64,000 bases of DNA from an uncultured Flavobacteriaceae bacterium (GCA_947497145.1 CANMFQ010000012.1:91744-155743); one strand, 5' to 3'. Counted from the first letter of the stretch, positions 43,071-53,346 are shown. Numbers and translations are program-made. The notes: generated from the letters alone by a model not told the origin.

Positions 43071-45005
43071 TTATCGTTGAAAGATTTTCTTTTCTGTATT
43101 TAGTTCTTTAACCTTTTCATTATCACCATCTAATTTACAGAAGTCAGAATTGTTAGACACATATTCAGGAACGATCTCTTTCATTAACGCCATGGTATTA
43201 TTATTGAAAAACATGTTAGAAACACATAACTCATCAATTTTTGATTTTACCCATGCATAATCTAGTTCTCTTACTTTACCTATTAATATTTTCTTATGAT
43301 ACGTAGGTAATGTATTTTCTCCATTTGCCAAAAGTTCTTCATACAACTTTTCACCTGGGCGCAGACCTGTAATTTTTATATCGATATCATCAGGGTACTT
43401 CAAGCCTGATAGCTTAATCATATTCTTCGCTAGGTCAAATATTTTAACTGACTTGCCCATATCGAAAATAAAAATCTCACCGCCTTCACCCATTACTGCA
43501 GCCTCTAACACCAGCTGAGAAGCCTCAGGAATAGTCATGAAATAACGCGTAATATCTTTATGGGTAACAGTTAAGGGACCACCTTTTTCAATCTGCTTTC
43601 TAAACAACGGAATTACAGATCCATTAGAGCCTAAAACATTACCAAATCTAGTGGTTATAAATTTTGTTTTATTTTCTTGCTGGGCACTACTAATGTACAT
43701 TTCAGCTATGCGCTTTGTTGCCCCCATCACATTGGTTGGGTTAACCGCTTTGTCCGTAGAAACAAAAACAAACTTCTCAACTTTATGATTCATAGACAAG
43801 TCTACAATAGCCTTTGTTCCGGCAACATTTACTTTAATTGCTTCATAAAAATTATACTCCATTAAAGGGACATGCTTGTATGCTGCGGCATGAAAAACCA
43901 TACTTGGTTTATGTTCTTGAAAGTAGGCATTCATTCGATTCTTATCGCGAATATCCCCTACTATGGGCACAAAATTATGAAATCCATTTTGCTTCAATTC
44001 TTGTTGTAGATCATAAAGAGCAGATTCTGCTTGATCAATAATAATTAATGATTTGTAATCATAATTAGCTATTTGACGCACTATCTCACTACCTATAGAG
44101 CCCGCACCTCCAGTAACCATAATTACTTGGTTCTTTAATTGCTCTGAAACTTTAGATTTTTTGATATCAATAGGTACTCTATCTAACAAATCTTCAATTT
44201 GCACCTGTTTAATTTGAGAAACTTTTAACTCACCGTTTATCCAACTCTCCACAGGTGGCACAATCTTAACTTGTACAGGAAACTCCACTAAACCTTCTAC
44301 TAACTCTCGAAGTTTCTCACTATCTACATTATTTATAGAAACAATAATTTCAGATACTTCCTTAGTGCTAATAAAATATTCAGACAATACTTCTTTCCCC
44401 AAAACCATCACCCCATTTATGACCTTCCCTATTTTTTTGGGGTCATCATCTAAATATGCAATTACTCTGGTATTACTACTAGTTTGATTTGTTATTGCAT
44501 TATAGGTAAGTATACCTGATTCTCCAGCTCCATAAATCAATACATTTTTGGTGACCTTAAACTTTTTCACCAAATTAAAGTATACCGTTCTAAAGGCATA
44601 TCTCGCCGAAATTAAAACCACAAATGACAAAAGACTGTGAAAAACTACTATACCTCTAGGAATAGTGAAATTTTCAATCATTTGATACTGGGCATTAACA
44701 ATCACCAAAAAAATAGATAGTATACTGGCTAAACATACTGCATTAAAGATTTTATAAACATCTCTGACTCCTGTGTGTCTTACCACTCCTTTATAAGAAC
44801 CGGTATATATAAAAGCTATCGTTGAAACGAAAGCCACAATAGGTAATTGAACAAATAAATCTTCACTTTTAAAATTAAAAGATATTTCAAAACGAATAAT
44901 ATAAGCTAGTACAAAAGAAATTGACGTTAAAAGAACATCAATAACTAATACCAACCATTTGGAGGCGTATCGATGTGCATTGCTAACTAAGTAATTTTTT
45001 ATCAT
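43071..45005 (-). CDS. Membrane nucleoside-diphosphate-sugar 4,6-dehydratase (CapD/PglF/WbpM type)
   Basis: 644 aa. Four N-terminal membrane helices (about 15-140) precede a CoA-binding-like Rossmann fold (NVLIYGAGESGILTYNAI). The catalytic SDR domain has VTGGAGSIGSE at about 294-304 and FVSTDKAVNPTNVMGATKR, the active-site stretch of this subfamily. It probably makes UDP-4-keto-6-deoxy-N-acetylhexosamine from UDP-GlcNAc. Its start overlaps the aminotransferase stop by four bases (ATGA), so the two act in sequence to make an amino sugar for the polysaccharide. Confidence 0.92.
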   Translation of the reverse strand: MIKNYLVSNAHRYASKWLVLVIDVLLTSISFVLAYIIRFEISFNFKSEDLFVQLPIVAFVSTIAFIYTGSYKGVVRHTGVRDVYKIFNAVCLASILSIFLVIVNAQYQMIENFTIPRGIVVFHSLLSFVVLISARYAFRTVYFNLVKKFKVTKNVLIYGAGESGILTYNAITNQTSSNTRVIAYLDDDPKKIGKVINGVMVLGKEVLSEYFISTKEVSEIIVSINNVDSEKLRELVEGLVEFPVQVKIVPPVESWINGELKVSQIKQVQIEDLLDRVPIDIKKSKVSEQLKNQVIMVTGGAGSIGSEIVRQIANYDYKSLIIIDQAESALYDLQQELKQNGFHNFVPIVGDIRDKNRMNAYFQEHKPSMVFHAAAYKHVPLMEYNFYEAIKVNVAGTKAIVDLSMNHKVEKFVFVSTDKAVNPTNVMGATKRIAEMYISSAQQENKTKFITTRFGNVLGSNGSVIPLFRKQIEKGGPLTVTHKDITRYFMTIPEASQLVLEAAVMGEGGEIFIFDMGKSVKIFDLAKNMIKLSGLKYPDDIDIKITGLRPGEKLYEELLANGENTLPTYHKKILIGKVRELDYAWVKSKIDELCVSNMFFNNNTMALMKEIVPEYVSNNSDFCKLDGDNEKVKELNTEKKIFQR

Positions 45006-46132
45006 TTGGTAAGTTCTTTAATTATTATTGCAACAACTCTTGTTAAATCTTCTTTAGTTAAATTAGAACCACTAGGCAGACATAACCCTCTTTGAAAAAG
45101 ATCTTCTGATGTACCATCCGAATAGTGCGTTGCATTTTTAAAAATTGGTTGTAAGTGCATAGGTTTCCATAACGGTCGGGACTCAATATTTTCTTCCAAA
45201 AGGGCATATCGTATTCTTTCGCGTGCTTCATAAGAAGCTGTTAAAATACAACTTAACCATCTATTAGAGAAGAACCCTTCTGGTTCATTTAAAAATTCAA
45301 CCCCTTCCAAATGGGCTAAAGTCGTTTGGTAAAAATCAAAATTTGCTCTTCGTGCAGCTACTCGATCATCTAAGACTTCCATCTGTCCACGACCTATTCC
45401 TGCCAAAACATTACTCATTCTATAATTAAAACCAATATGTGAATGTTGATAATGAGGGGCATCATCTCTAGCTTGAGTCGCTAAAAAAATCGCTTTATCT
45501 CTAAAGTTTTTATTTTTTGAGACAAGTGCTCCACCACCAGAAGTAGTTATAATTTTATTACCGTTAAAAGATAAAATTCCAATATCACCAAAACTTGCAC
45601 AGTTAATTCCGTTAACATTGCTACCAAGTGCTTCGGCACTATCTTCTACTACAGGAATATCATAAGTATCTGCAATTTTTTTTATTTTAGATACATCATA
45701 AGGCATACCATACAAATGAACAGCGACAATGGCTTTAGGTTTTTTTCCCAAGGCTATTCTATCAGTAATCGCCTTCTCCAATAATTCTGGAGAAATATTC
45801 CATGTATATCGTTCGCTATCAACAAAAATAGGTGTCGCTCCCAAATACGCAATAGGGTTTGCCGATGCTGAAAATGTAAAACTTTGACAAATAACCTCAT
45901 CACCATGAGATACTCCTAATATTTGCAAGGCCAAATGAATTGCAGCTGTACCAGCGCTTAGAGCTGCTACATGGACATTTTCACCTATATAATTACTAAT
46001 AGATGTTTCAAAAGAATTTACATTTGGTCCCAAAGGCGCTATCCAATTGGTTATAAATGCCTCATCAACATAATGTTGTTCGTTGCCTCCCATATGGGGT
46101 GAGGAAAGCCAAATTTTGGTCTGTGTCTCCAC
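45002..46132 (-). CDS. DegT/DnrJ/EryC1 sugar aminotransferase
   Basis: 376 aa PLP enzyme. It shows LSSPHMGGNEQHYVDEAF, a PLP-contact Asp164 (VVEDSAEALGS) and the Schiff-base Lys193 (ILSFNGNKIITTSGGG). It converts the 4-keto group made by the overlapping CapD/PglF-type dehydratase into an amine, as PglE does in UDP-bacillosamine synthesis. No PglD-type acetyltransferase gene is next to it, so the final sugar may carry a free or differently modified amine. It is the first gene of the leftward capsule operon. Confidence 0.9.
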   Translation of the reverse strand: METQTKIWLSSPHMGGNEQHYVDEAFITNWIAPLGPNVNSFETSISNYIGENVHVAALSAGTAAIHLALQILGVSHGDEVICQSFTFSASANPIAYLGATPIFVDSERYTWNISPELLEKAITDRIALGKKPKAIVAVHLYGMPYDVSKIKKIADTYDIPVVEDSAEALGSNVNGINCASFGDIGILSFNGNKIITTSGGGALVSKNKNFRDKAIFLATQARDDAPHYQHSHIGFNYRMSNVLAGIGRGQMEVLDDRVAARRANFDFYQTTLAHLEGVEFLNEPEGFFSNRWLSCILTASYEARERIRYALLEENIESRPLWKPMHLQPIFKNATHYSDGTSEDLFQRGLCLPSGSNLTKEDLTRVVAIIIKELTK

Positions 46133-46469
46133 TTTAAAATATTTAATTTCGGTTGTATCAATTTCAAAATTACTTATAGTTTGTGGTTAATTACATTAAC
46201 TTTCGTTTAACACTGATGATTTCTCGGTTAAAGGATTATTCATTACCATTTTACTATTACTCATTTTTAAATTTTGCTCAATATATACAAGAAACAGGAA
46301 ATTAACCCTCTTTGTCGATAATATTCCTGCTTTTGTTGAGTTATTTTATAATCTTTGCGTCAGAATAACCTTTTTATTAACTATATAATCTAATTCTTGA
46401 ACATTATTGAATGTCTAATTTACAATTTATACAAACCATATTAATTTATATTAAAACAACCAATTGATA
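46133..46469. promoter_or_regulatory. Divergent control region of the two capsule gene groups
   Basis: A 337-bp gene-free AT-rich stretch. Leftward, TAATTTTG (complement of 46165-46172) is an exact TAnnTTTG -7, 33 bp before the aminotransferase ATG; its -33 is weak. Rightward, no exact -7 was found before the UDP-glucose dehydrogenase gene. Confidence 0.35.
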
Positions 46470-47864
46470 ATGAAAATAACTAAAATATGCTGTATCGGTG
46501 CAGGTTACGTCGGTGGTCCAACCATGTCAGTCATAGCCAGTCAATGCCCTGAAATTGAAGTAACTGTAGTAGACATCAATCAAAAACGAATAGATTTATG
46601 GAACGACTCTAATTTAGATAAGCTTCCTATCTACGAGCCTGGTCTAAAAGAAATAGTAGCACAGACACGAGGAAAAAACCTTTTCTTTTCTACTAATGTT
46701 GATAAAGCCATTGATGAAGCGCAAATGATATTTATTTCTGTCAATACTCCTACTAAGACTTATGGCAAAGGAAAAGGGCAAGCAGCTGATCTTAAATATA
46801 TAGAACTTTGCGCAAGAAATATAGCCAAGGTCGCTAAGACTGATAAAATAGTCGTAGAAAAATCAACCTTACCTGTTCGTACAGCAAGTGCCATTAAAAG
46901 TATTTTGGATAACACCGGAAATGGTGTGAATTTTGAAATCCTTTCTAATCCAGAGTTTTTAGCTGAAGGCACAGCTGTTGATGATTTATTAAATGCTGAT
47001 AGGGTGCTAATTGGTGGAGCAGAAACCAAAGAAGGACAAGAAGCTAAAGACGCACTTAGCAGTATATATGCGCATTGGCTACCTGAGTCAAAAATACTTC
47101 AGACCAATGTATGGTCATCAGAATTATCAAAATTAGTGGCTAATGCTTTTTTAGCGCAACGTGTTTCTTCTATAAACTCTATTTCTGCTCTTTGTGAAAA
47201 AACCGATGCGAATGTTGCTGAAGTTTCTAGAGCCATAGGTTATGATAGTAGAATAGGTTCTAAATTTTTAAATTCTTCTGTTGGTTTTGGTGGCTCCTGT
47301 TTTCAAAAGGATATTCTCAACCTAGTCTATATTGCACAAAGCTACGGACTACAAGAAGTGGCCGATTACTGGGAACAGGTGATTATTATGAATGACTACC
47401 AAAAAAGAAGATTTGCAGAAAATATCGTAACCACCTTGTATAATACTGTTTCTGGCAAAAAAATTGTTTTTTATGGATGGGCTTTTAAAAAGGATACAAA
47501 TGATACCCGAGAATCTGCTGCCATCTATGTCGCTGATGCATTGTTAGATGAAAAAGCAGAAATTACAATTTACGACCCGAAAGTGCCAGAAGAGCAAATA
47601 TATGCGGATTTAGATTATTTAGGCACTAGATCTCCCGAAGAGAACAGACGCTTACTCAAGGTAGTAAACGATCCTATAAAAGCCTCTGAAGATGCACATG
47701 CAATTGCTATTCTCACAGAATGGGATGAATTTAAAACCTATGATTGGGCTACTATTTATAAGAAAATGTTAAAACCTGCCTTTGTTTTTGACGGAAGACG
47801 CTTGTTAGACAAAGAAACAATGGCCAGTTTTGGTTTTGAATACTACAAAATTGGAGAGTCTTAA
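46470..47864 (+). CDS. UDP-glucose 6-dehydrogenase, animal-type
   Basis: 464 aa from the ATG at 46470. The NAD fold begins [19 protein letters not shown]. Other conserved stretches are [33 protein letters not shown], and [18 protein letters not shown] with catalytic Cys277. It closes with [10 protein letters not shown]. The whole chain follows the layout of metazoan UGDH far better than bacterial Ugd/TuaD enzymes. It oxidises UDP-glucose to UDP-glucuronate with two NAD+, giving a uronic acid donor for the surface polysaccharide. It is followed by a C4-epimerase gene on the same strand. Confidence 0.93.
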   Translation: MKITKICCIGAGYVGGPTMSVIASQCPEIEVTVVDINQKRIDLWNDSNLDKLPIYEPGLKEIVAQTRGKNLFFSTNVDKAIDEAQMIFISVNTPTKTYGKGKGQAADLKYIELCARNIAKVAKTDKIVVEKSTLPVRTASAIKSILDNTGNGVNFEILSNPEFLAEGTAVDDLLNADRVLIGGAETKEGQEAKDALSSIYAHWLPESKILQTNVWSSELSKLVANAFLAQRVSSINSISALCEKTDANVAEVSRAIGYDSRIGSKFLNSSVGFGGSCFQKDILNLVYIAQSYGLQEVADYWEQVIIMNDYQKRRFAENIVTTLYNTVSGKKIVFYGWAFKKDTNDTRESAAIYVADALLDEKAEITIYDPKVPEEQIYADLDYLGTRSPEENRRLLKVVNDPIKASEDAHAIAILTEWDEFKTYDWATIYKKMLKPAFVFDGRRLLDKETMASFGFEYYKIGES

Positions 47865-48061
47865 AAATTTATAAAAACCGAATTCTATTGGATAATTATG
47901 TAAATACTAAATCTCCAAAAGTATAGAATTAACGACATTATGAAAGCTACACATTATTTTAATCCATGCCTTGACAAAAAGTTTAAATGGCAGTAGATTA
48001 AAATGATCTATCAACTTTTTTTAATTATATAATTGAATATAAATCTAGAATAAATAATAGT

Positions 48062-49060
48062 ATGAACATTACAGAATTAAATCTAGCCCCTACTTTAACC
48101 ATATTGGTAACGGGTGGCGCAGGTTTTATAGGTTCAAACCTATGCAAAGCACTTATTGCAAACGGAAATTCCGTACGAGCTTTAGATAATTTAGCCACGG
48201 GAAAACTTGAAAATATTGAAGCAATAAAGAACCATCAAAATTTCACTTTTATTAAAGGTGATATTAGAGATTTAGAAACTTGCAAAAATGCCTGCGAATC
48301 GGTTGATTATGTACTCCATCAAGCTGCCTTAGGCTCAGTACCTAGATCCATAAATGACCCTATAACAAGTAATGATGTAAATGTTTCTGGTTTTCTAAAT
48401 ATGCTTGTTGCCGCAAGAGATGCCCAAGTAAAGCGTTTTGTTTACGCAGCAAGCTCCTCAACTTACGGAGATTCTAAAGACCTTCCTAAGGTAGAAGATA
48501 AAATAGGCAAACCGCTTTCACCATATGCCATCACAAAATATGTAAACGAGCTGTATGCAGATGTTTTTGGAAAAACTTACAATATGGAAACTATAGGACT
48601 TCGCTATTTTAATGTTTTTGGTCGTTATCAAGATCCTAATGGTGCCTACGCTGCGGTTATTCCTAAATTTGTAATATCATTCATGAACCATGAATCACCT
48701 ACTATTAATGGCGATGGTAGTTATTCTAGAGATTTCACCTATATAGACAATGTAATTGAAGCAAACGTTAGAGCAATGATTGCGACAAAACCTGAAGCTT
48801 CTAAAACGGTATACAATGTTGCCTATGGTGAACGAACAACCTTAAATGAACTTGTTGTTCTCATTAAACAATATTTAGCCGAGTTTGACCCTAAAATAGG
48901 GGCAATTGATATTGTCTACGGTCAAGAACGTGCAGGCGATGTTCCTCATTCACTTGCTTCCATTGATAAGGCAAGAAACCTGCTAGGGTACAATCCTAAA
49001 TATGACATGAAAACCGGACTTAAAGAAGCCGTAAAATGGTATTGGGAGAATCTTAAGTAA
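48062..49060 (+). CDS. UDP-N-acetylhexosamine 4-epimerase (WbpP/TviC type)
   Basis: 332 aa extended SDR. It has TGGAGFIGSN for NAD, HQAALGSVPRS, and the catalytic set SSSTYG plus YxxxK (SPYAITKYVNELYADVF). The stretches LPKVEDKIGKPLSPYA and RYFNVFGRYQDPNGAYAAVIP are diagnostic of the WbpP/TviC group, which prefers N-acetylated sugars. It would interconvert UDP-GlcNAc and UDP-GalNAc, or the matching uronates. With the TviB/WbpO-like dehydrogenase at 57243-58526 it could supply UDP-GalNAcA. It ends in a strong terminator. Confidence 0.88.
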   Translation: MNITELNLAPTLTILVTGGAGFIGSNLCKALIANGNSVRALDNLATGKLENIEAIKNHQNFTFIKGDIRDLETCKNACESVDYVLHQAALGSVPRSINDPITSNDVNVSGFLNMLVAARDAQVKRFVYAASSSTYGDSKDLPKVEDKIGKPLSPYAITKYVNELYADVFGKTYNMETIGLRYFNVFGRYQDPNGAYAAVIPKFVISFMNHESPTINGDGSYSRDFTYIDNVIEANVRAMIATKPEASKTVYNVAYGERTTLNELVVLIKQYLAEFDPKIGAIDIVYGQERAGDVPHSLASIDKARNLLGYNPKYDMKTGLKEAVKWYWENLK

Positions 49061-49074
49061 TCGTTTTAGAAATA

Positions 49075-49109
49075 ACCCCTACATTTGACATGTGGGGGTA
49101 TATTTTTTT
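49075..49109 (+). terminator. Rho-independent terminator after the 4-epimerase gene
   Basis: ACCCCTACAT and ATGTGGGGGT pair over 10 bp (one G-T) around TTGAC, followed by a T-rich run. It begins 15 bp after the stop codon. Confidence 0.88.
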
Positions 49110-49274
49110 AATTAAATCTGATTTATTAGCATACGCTTTAGACTCTCATCCTCAAACTTCCTCTATATCATTAGCAAATTTCACCTTCTACGATGTACTA
49201 AATATCCTTTTGGTAATTTTCTTTATTGACAGCTTAAAATATAGTTAATATACCTATCCTAAACTTGCAGAGCA

Positions 49275-50936
49275 TTATAACCATTTCCTTCGTTTAACAA
49301 CAGCATCAATTACAGTTAGTCTACCAGTATTATTAAGGGTATGCGTTGCTAGTATTGATTTATCCCAGTTTGGATATATTGATTGAATAGTATCCTCTCG
49401 ATAAGATTTTTCATTTAATTCTATTATTTGATTTACTTTCATTCCATGTCCATAGCGCTTGGCACAGTTTTGTGATGGTCTATATAATTTATTTTTAACC
49501 GTAAAAATATTGCCTGCTGGACGAGAATTTTTCACATCAGAAACGATTGGATTATTGGGGTGAGCCCTCCAGTTTTTATCAAGTAAAGATTCTGAATAGA
49601 ATAAGAAAAGTTCTTCAGATGCACTTGCACCTTCATTTTCCTTAATATTACAAAATAACCAATACTTACTATCTTTTTTGATAATGGTTGTATCCACAGC
49701 ACATACATCCTCCATTAAGTTGGTACAAAATTCCCATTTTAAAGGAAATTCAATACATTTATATAATTCAATAGTCCTATTTTTAGAAGTTTCTGGAATC
49801 ATGTATAATGTATCATTTTCTTCAAATAAAAATGGATATGATAAATGGTAATCACGTTCTAAAACCAATTGAGGAGGTGAATAATTACCTTTTTTATCCA
49901 TTTCTATTACAGATATCTTCCCTATCTTCTCCTTGTAAATTAACTCCTCAATAAAAATATAATACCTATCATTTTTTTCTATAACAAAAGGATCTGCCCA
50001 AAATCTATCTTTAGGTGGCAGTATTTTTTTAAATCTAAAAAACGATGTGGATATCTTGTCTTGTTTTTCTATTTTAAATAATAATATCCATTGTTGGAAA
50101 TAAAAAAGACTGATTAAGCTTGTGTATAATTTTTGAAAATAGATGCGAAGAAAGGTTCTAAAAGCAACTAAATTAGAGGGTGAAACAAAAAGTCTGTTAT
50201 AGTAAAAATACGGTGCACTCTCTTGTGCTAATTGATTAAAAAATTCTTTCTCGCCAAGATGATGTAACTTATTTAGCTGTCTAGGTAGCATAGACATCGC
50301 TTTCCAATAAAAATTGTTTCTATTTCTACCAAAACTAACATTGTCGGTTGCAGAAAAAGTTTTATCTAGTTTAATTCCACCGTCTAAATCTTCTGTTAAA
50401 ATTTGAAGAATTACACCCGTTTCATCCCATTGCTCTATTACCTCCCAAACACCAGCAGGACCTCCCCTGTTAACATTGTTATCTCCATGATGATAAGACC
50501 ATATACCGTATTTGGAGCATTTCAATATTTCACCTCTTAGTATTCTAAAACCTAGTCTTATAAATATATGCACATCGTGCGTAGCGATCTTTTTAATATC
50601 ATCCTTAAGTATAGTATCACTAAACTTCGTTTCTTTAGGAGAAACCTCAATTTCAGGACATTCAATAATATTTCTAATATCTTTTCTCTCAAATGCATTG
50701 GGCTTATTCTTGAATAGTTTACTATCCAACTTTCGAAACAAAAGAAAAACTATTTTATGTCTATTTTCCCAAATTTTCCTCAATTTAGATGTCCTTTTTT
50801 GGGGAGATGCTTTTTTCTTTACTACTAAAACAAACTCAGAATGATTCGAAGCATTTATAACTTCTATCATTTTAAAAGCCCAAGCAGGAAGCATATAGTT
50901 GTCAATTAGTATTCCTATTCGTAATTTTTTGTTCAT
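49275..50936 (-). CDS. Formyltransferase-like / GINT1-like fusion protein
   Basis: 553 aa with two parts. Residues 1-260 resemble methionyl-tRNA/sugar formyltransferases: RIGILIDNYMLPAW, then GIWSYHHGDNN..RGGPAGVWE and a DLDGG motif. At the catalytic N-x-H position the Asn is replaced by Ser147, while His149 and Asp185 remain, so normal formyl transfer is doubtful. Residues 285-553 look like a five-bladed GH43-type propeller (RFWADPFVIEKNDRYYIFIEE, LSYPFLFEENDTLYMIPET), as in the N-terminal domain of plant GINT1. It is the last gene of the leftward glycosyltransferase group. It probably modifies or adds a sugar; the exact reaction is unknown. Confidence 0.6.
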   Translation of the reverse strand: MNKKLRIGILIDNYMLPAWAFKMIEVINASNHSEFVLVVKKKASPQKRTSKLRKIWENRHKIVFLLFRKLDSKLFKNKPNAFERKDIRNIIECPEIEVSPKETKFSDTILKDDIKKIATHDVHIFIRLGFRILRGEILKCSKYGIWSYHHGDNNVNRGGPAGVWEVIEQWDETGVILQILTEDLDGGIKLDKTFSATDNVSFGRNRNNFYWKAMSMLPRQLNKLHHLGEKEFFNQLAQESAPYFYYNRLFVSPSNLVAFRTFLRIYFQKLYTSLISLFYFQQWILLFKIEKQDKISTSFFRFKKILPPKDRFWADPFVIEKNDRYYIFIEELIYKEKIGKISVIEMDKKGNYSPPQLVLERDYHLSYPFLFEENDTLYMIPETSKNRTIELYKCIEFPLKWEFCTNLMEDVCAVDTTIIKKDSKYWLFCNIKENEGASASEELFLFYSESLLDKNWRAHPNNPIVSDVKNSRPAGNIFTVKNKLYRPSQNCAKRYGHGMKVNQIIELNEKSYREDTIQSIYPNWDKSILATHTLNNTGRLTVIDAVVKRRKWL

Positions 50937-51187
50937 ATTATTTTAAAGTTTTTTTTAAATCCTTATAATTAATAACACTATCAATTATACCGCTAATCTT
51001 GTATCAACATTAATCTAAGTGAATTTTAGCAGTCACAAAAATAATTGTATTCTTATCGAGAATATAACTGTTATTTCCAATGCGACTTATACCTTATTTT
51101 CTTGTGGCAACTAGAACTGATAACGGAAAAATTTAATTTTCATTGCTACCAGCATTTTCAACTACCTGCAATACTTTTTCAAAATTA

Positions 51188-52270
51188 TTAGCTTCGTATA
51201 ATTGTGTCAACCCTTTTTACAAAAAAATCAATACTTCTCTCTGCTAGGAATATATCAAAGATGTCCCTATTCCCATTATTGTCTTGGGACAAAGTATCTG
51301 TTAATGCGGCCGACATACTTGTAACATCATTGATAGGTATTTTCAAAACATTAGGAATATCACTCATATCACCTGCACACAAGGTGGTAATAACATTGTT
51401 ATTTTGAGACATCATTTGCAGTAATACATTTGGAAAACCCTCAATTCTAGAAGAAACAATACACAGCTTGGCTTTTTTAAAAAACGGATATACATTTACT
51501 ACTTTACCAGGTAACATTACTTTATTCTCAAGTCCCAGATCTTTACTTAATTTCTCCAATACTAATCTTTGTTCCCCCTCCCCTAATATTATCAATTTCA
51601 GGTTTGAGTATTTATCTGAAATTTCCTTAAATGATTGAATAAGCAGATCAAAACCTTTTTCCGGAATTAACCTTCCTGCAGTCACAATATATTCTTCTGG
51701 AGGTATAAAATCAGGTTTCTTTTTTTCATTTGTTGCAATCAATTTTAAATCTATAGGATTTGGTATAACCTCAATTTTTGTTTTTTGTACTATTTTAGGA
51801 TAGCCACGTACAAGTTGGTCTTTCATGAAATTTGTTTGACAGACAAGCAAATCTACTTGGTCATAACCTACAAAATAAAACAATTTATACACATACAATT
51901 TAAATCCAGAAAAACGCTTAAATATAGAGGTAGACTCTCTTGCAATGAAGAACTTTTTTTTAACAACACCTAGTTTAACAAACATGCCTATCAAACCAGT
52001 GACACTTGTATGTGACGTAAAAACATAATCAAATACTTTTCTTTGCTTAAAGAGCAAAGAAAAAACTAAATAAAAAAATGTAATTATACTGAATTTATGC
52101 CCTACATAGTGCAGCGTTGTTTTATCAGACATATTATTCCATTGCTTACTTCTTGAAGGCTGTAAAAATATCACCTCAACAGCTTCGTTCTTGTAAAACT
52201 CAGCAACCATTTTAAGATACTGCTCTGCCCCTCCAAGGGTGTCATTCGGTAAAACTACTAAAATATTCAT
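51188..52270 (-). CDS. Glycosyltransferase family 4 (A)
   Basis: 360 aa GT-B enzyme. The N-terminal domain starts NILVVLPNDTLGGAEQYLKM. The C-terminal nucleotide-sugar domain has VTAGRLIPEKGFDLLIQSF, LGEGEQRLVLEK and the E-x7-E-type region SRIEGFPNVLLQMMSQ. It transfers a sugar to the growing lipid-linked repeat unit in the cytoplasm. It overlaps the upstream GT4 gene by four bases. Sequence beyond its stop still looks coding in another frame (51115-51187), so the C-terminus may be shifted. Confidence 0.88.
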   Translation of the reverse strand: MNILVVLPNDTLGGAEQYLKMVAEFYKNEAVEVIFLQPSRSKQWNNMSDKTTLHYVGHKFSIITFFYLVFSLLFKQRKVFDYVFTSHTSVTGLIGMFVKLGVVKKKFFIARESTSIFKRFSGFKLYVYKLFYFVGYDQVDLLVCQTNFMKDQLVRGYPKIVQKTKIEVIPNPIDLKLIATNEKKKPDFIPPEEYIVTAGRLIPEKGFDLLIQSFKEISDKYSNLKLIILGEGEQRLVLEKLSKDLGLENKVMLPGKVVNVYPFFKKAKLCIVSSRIEGFPNVLLQMMSQNNNVITTLCAGDMSDIPNVLKIPINDVTSMSAALTDTLSQDNNGNRDIFDIFLAERSIDFFVKRVDTIIRS

Positions 52271-53346
52271 TTGATCAATTCAAGAAAAACAGCCTCATAC
52301 TGTTTTAAGATTTTTTCTGCTGAGAATCGTTCTTTTGTATCTTTTGAAATTTTTTGAGCATCAATATCCATCAACAAATTGGGATTATTCAATATATCTT
52401 GAAATTCTTCCTCTGTATTAACTAAGAAACCATTTAATCCAGATTTAACAATTTCTTTTGTGCCTCCTGGTACATTATAAGCTAAAACAGGAACACCTAC
52501 AACACAGCTTTCTAAAGCCGCATTAGGGAAACCCTCAACAAAAGATCCTTGTAAAAAAATATCGTGTTGTACTAGTAATTCGTATACATTACTACTGTAA
52601 GAAATAAAATTTATTTTATTATGCAACTCTAGCTCGTTTACCAGACCTTTTAGTTGCTCTTCTAAATGCCCGCTACCAACTATAGTATATTCAAATTCAT
52701 AAGCATTTATTTTTGATAAATGATGTAATAACCGTTCATGCCCTTTTACCTCCGTCAATCTACCAACGGTAATAAATTGTACTTTTTTCCTGTTATGAGC
52801 AGTAGTTTTAATCTGTTTGGGAATAGACGTAATTGGGTTATTAATTAATGTTATTCTTTTTTCGGAAATTTTCAAATTTACCTGAAGATCCTTTGACATA
52901 TCTTCTGATTGACAAATTATTCTATCCAAGTTTTTGTGAGCAATACTATTCAGTTTACCTAAAAACCAGTTAGAACGTTTATTTGCATAACTTGACCGCA
53001 CTGAGGTAACGCTAGCTATTCTCCCTACAAACTTAGTTTTGTTAAAAAAAAAACCTAATACACCTAATAAAATATTGAGTTGTCCAATACTACTCATAGC
53101 TATGTTTGGCTTATGCTTTATCAAAAAAATTATAATATCAAAAAATGCTTGCCGAGATCTTTTCTTATTCAAAAACAACGTGACATCTTCTGGATATGCA
53201 TATGCTGAATCTTTTTCAAAGCCAATAACTAGCAATTGAGGTGAAAATAATTCCTTATTTAACGAACAAGATAAAAATGAAAGTACTCGTTCTGCTCCAC
53301 CAGCTTTTAAAGAAGGAAGTATAAATACTATTTTTTGTTTTTTCAT
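52267..53346 (-). CDS. Glycosyltransferase family 4 (B)
   Basis: 359 aa GT-B enzyme with IVFILPSLKAGGAERVLSFL at the N-terminus. FITVGRLTEVKGHERLLHHL, IVGSGHLEEQLK and SFVEGFPNAALESCVVGVPV lie in the C-terminal domain. The sugar donor and acceptor cannot be read from sequence. The stop overlaps the start of the next gene (ATGA), so the two transferases are translated together. A 303-bp gap separates it from the Wzy-like gene upstream. Confidence 0.9.
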   Translation of the reverse strand: MKKQKIVFILPSLKAGGAERVLSFLSCSLNKELFSPQLLVIGFEKDSAYAYPEDVTLFLNKKRSRQAFFDIIIFLIKHKPNIAMSSIGQLNILLGVLGFFFNKTKFVGRIASVTSVRSSYANKRSNWFLGKLNSIAHKNLDRIICQSEDMSKDLQVNLKISEKRITLINNPITSIPKQIKTTAHNRKKVQFITVGRLTEVKGHERLLHHLSKINAYEFEYTIVGSGHLEEQLKGLVNELELHNKINFISYSSNVYELLVQHDIFLQGSFVEGFPNAALESCVVGVPVLAYNVPGGTKEIVKSGLNGFLVNTEEEFQDILNNPNLLMDIDAQKISKDTKERFSAEKILKQYEAVFLELIK

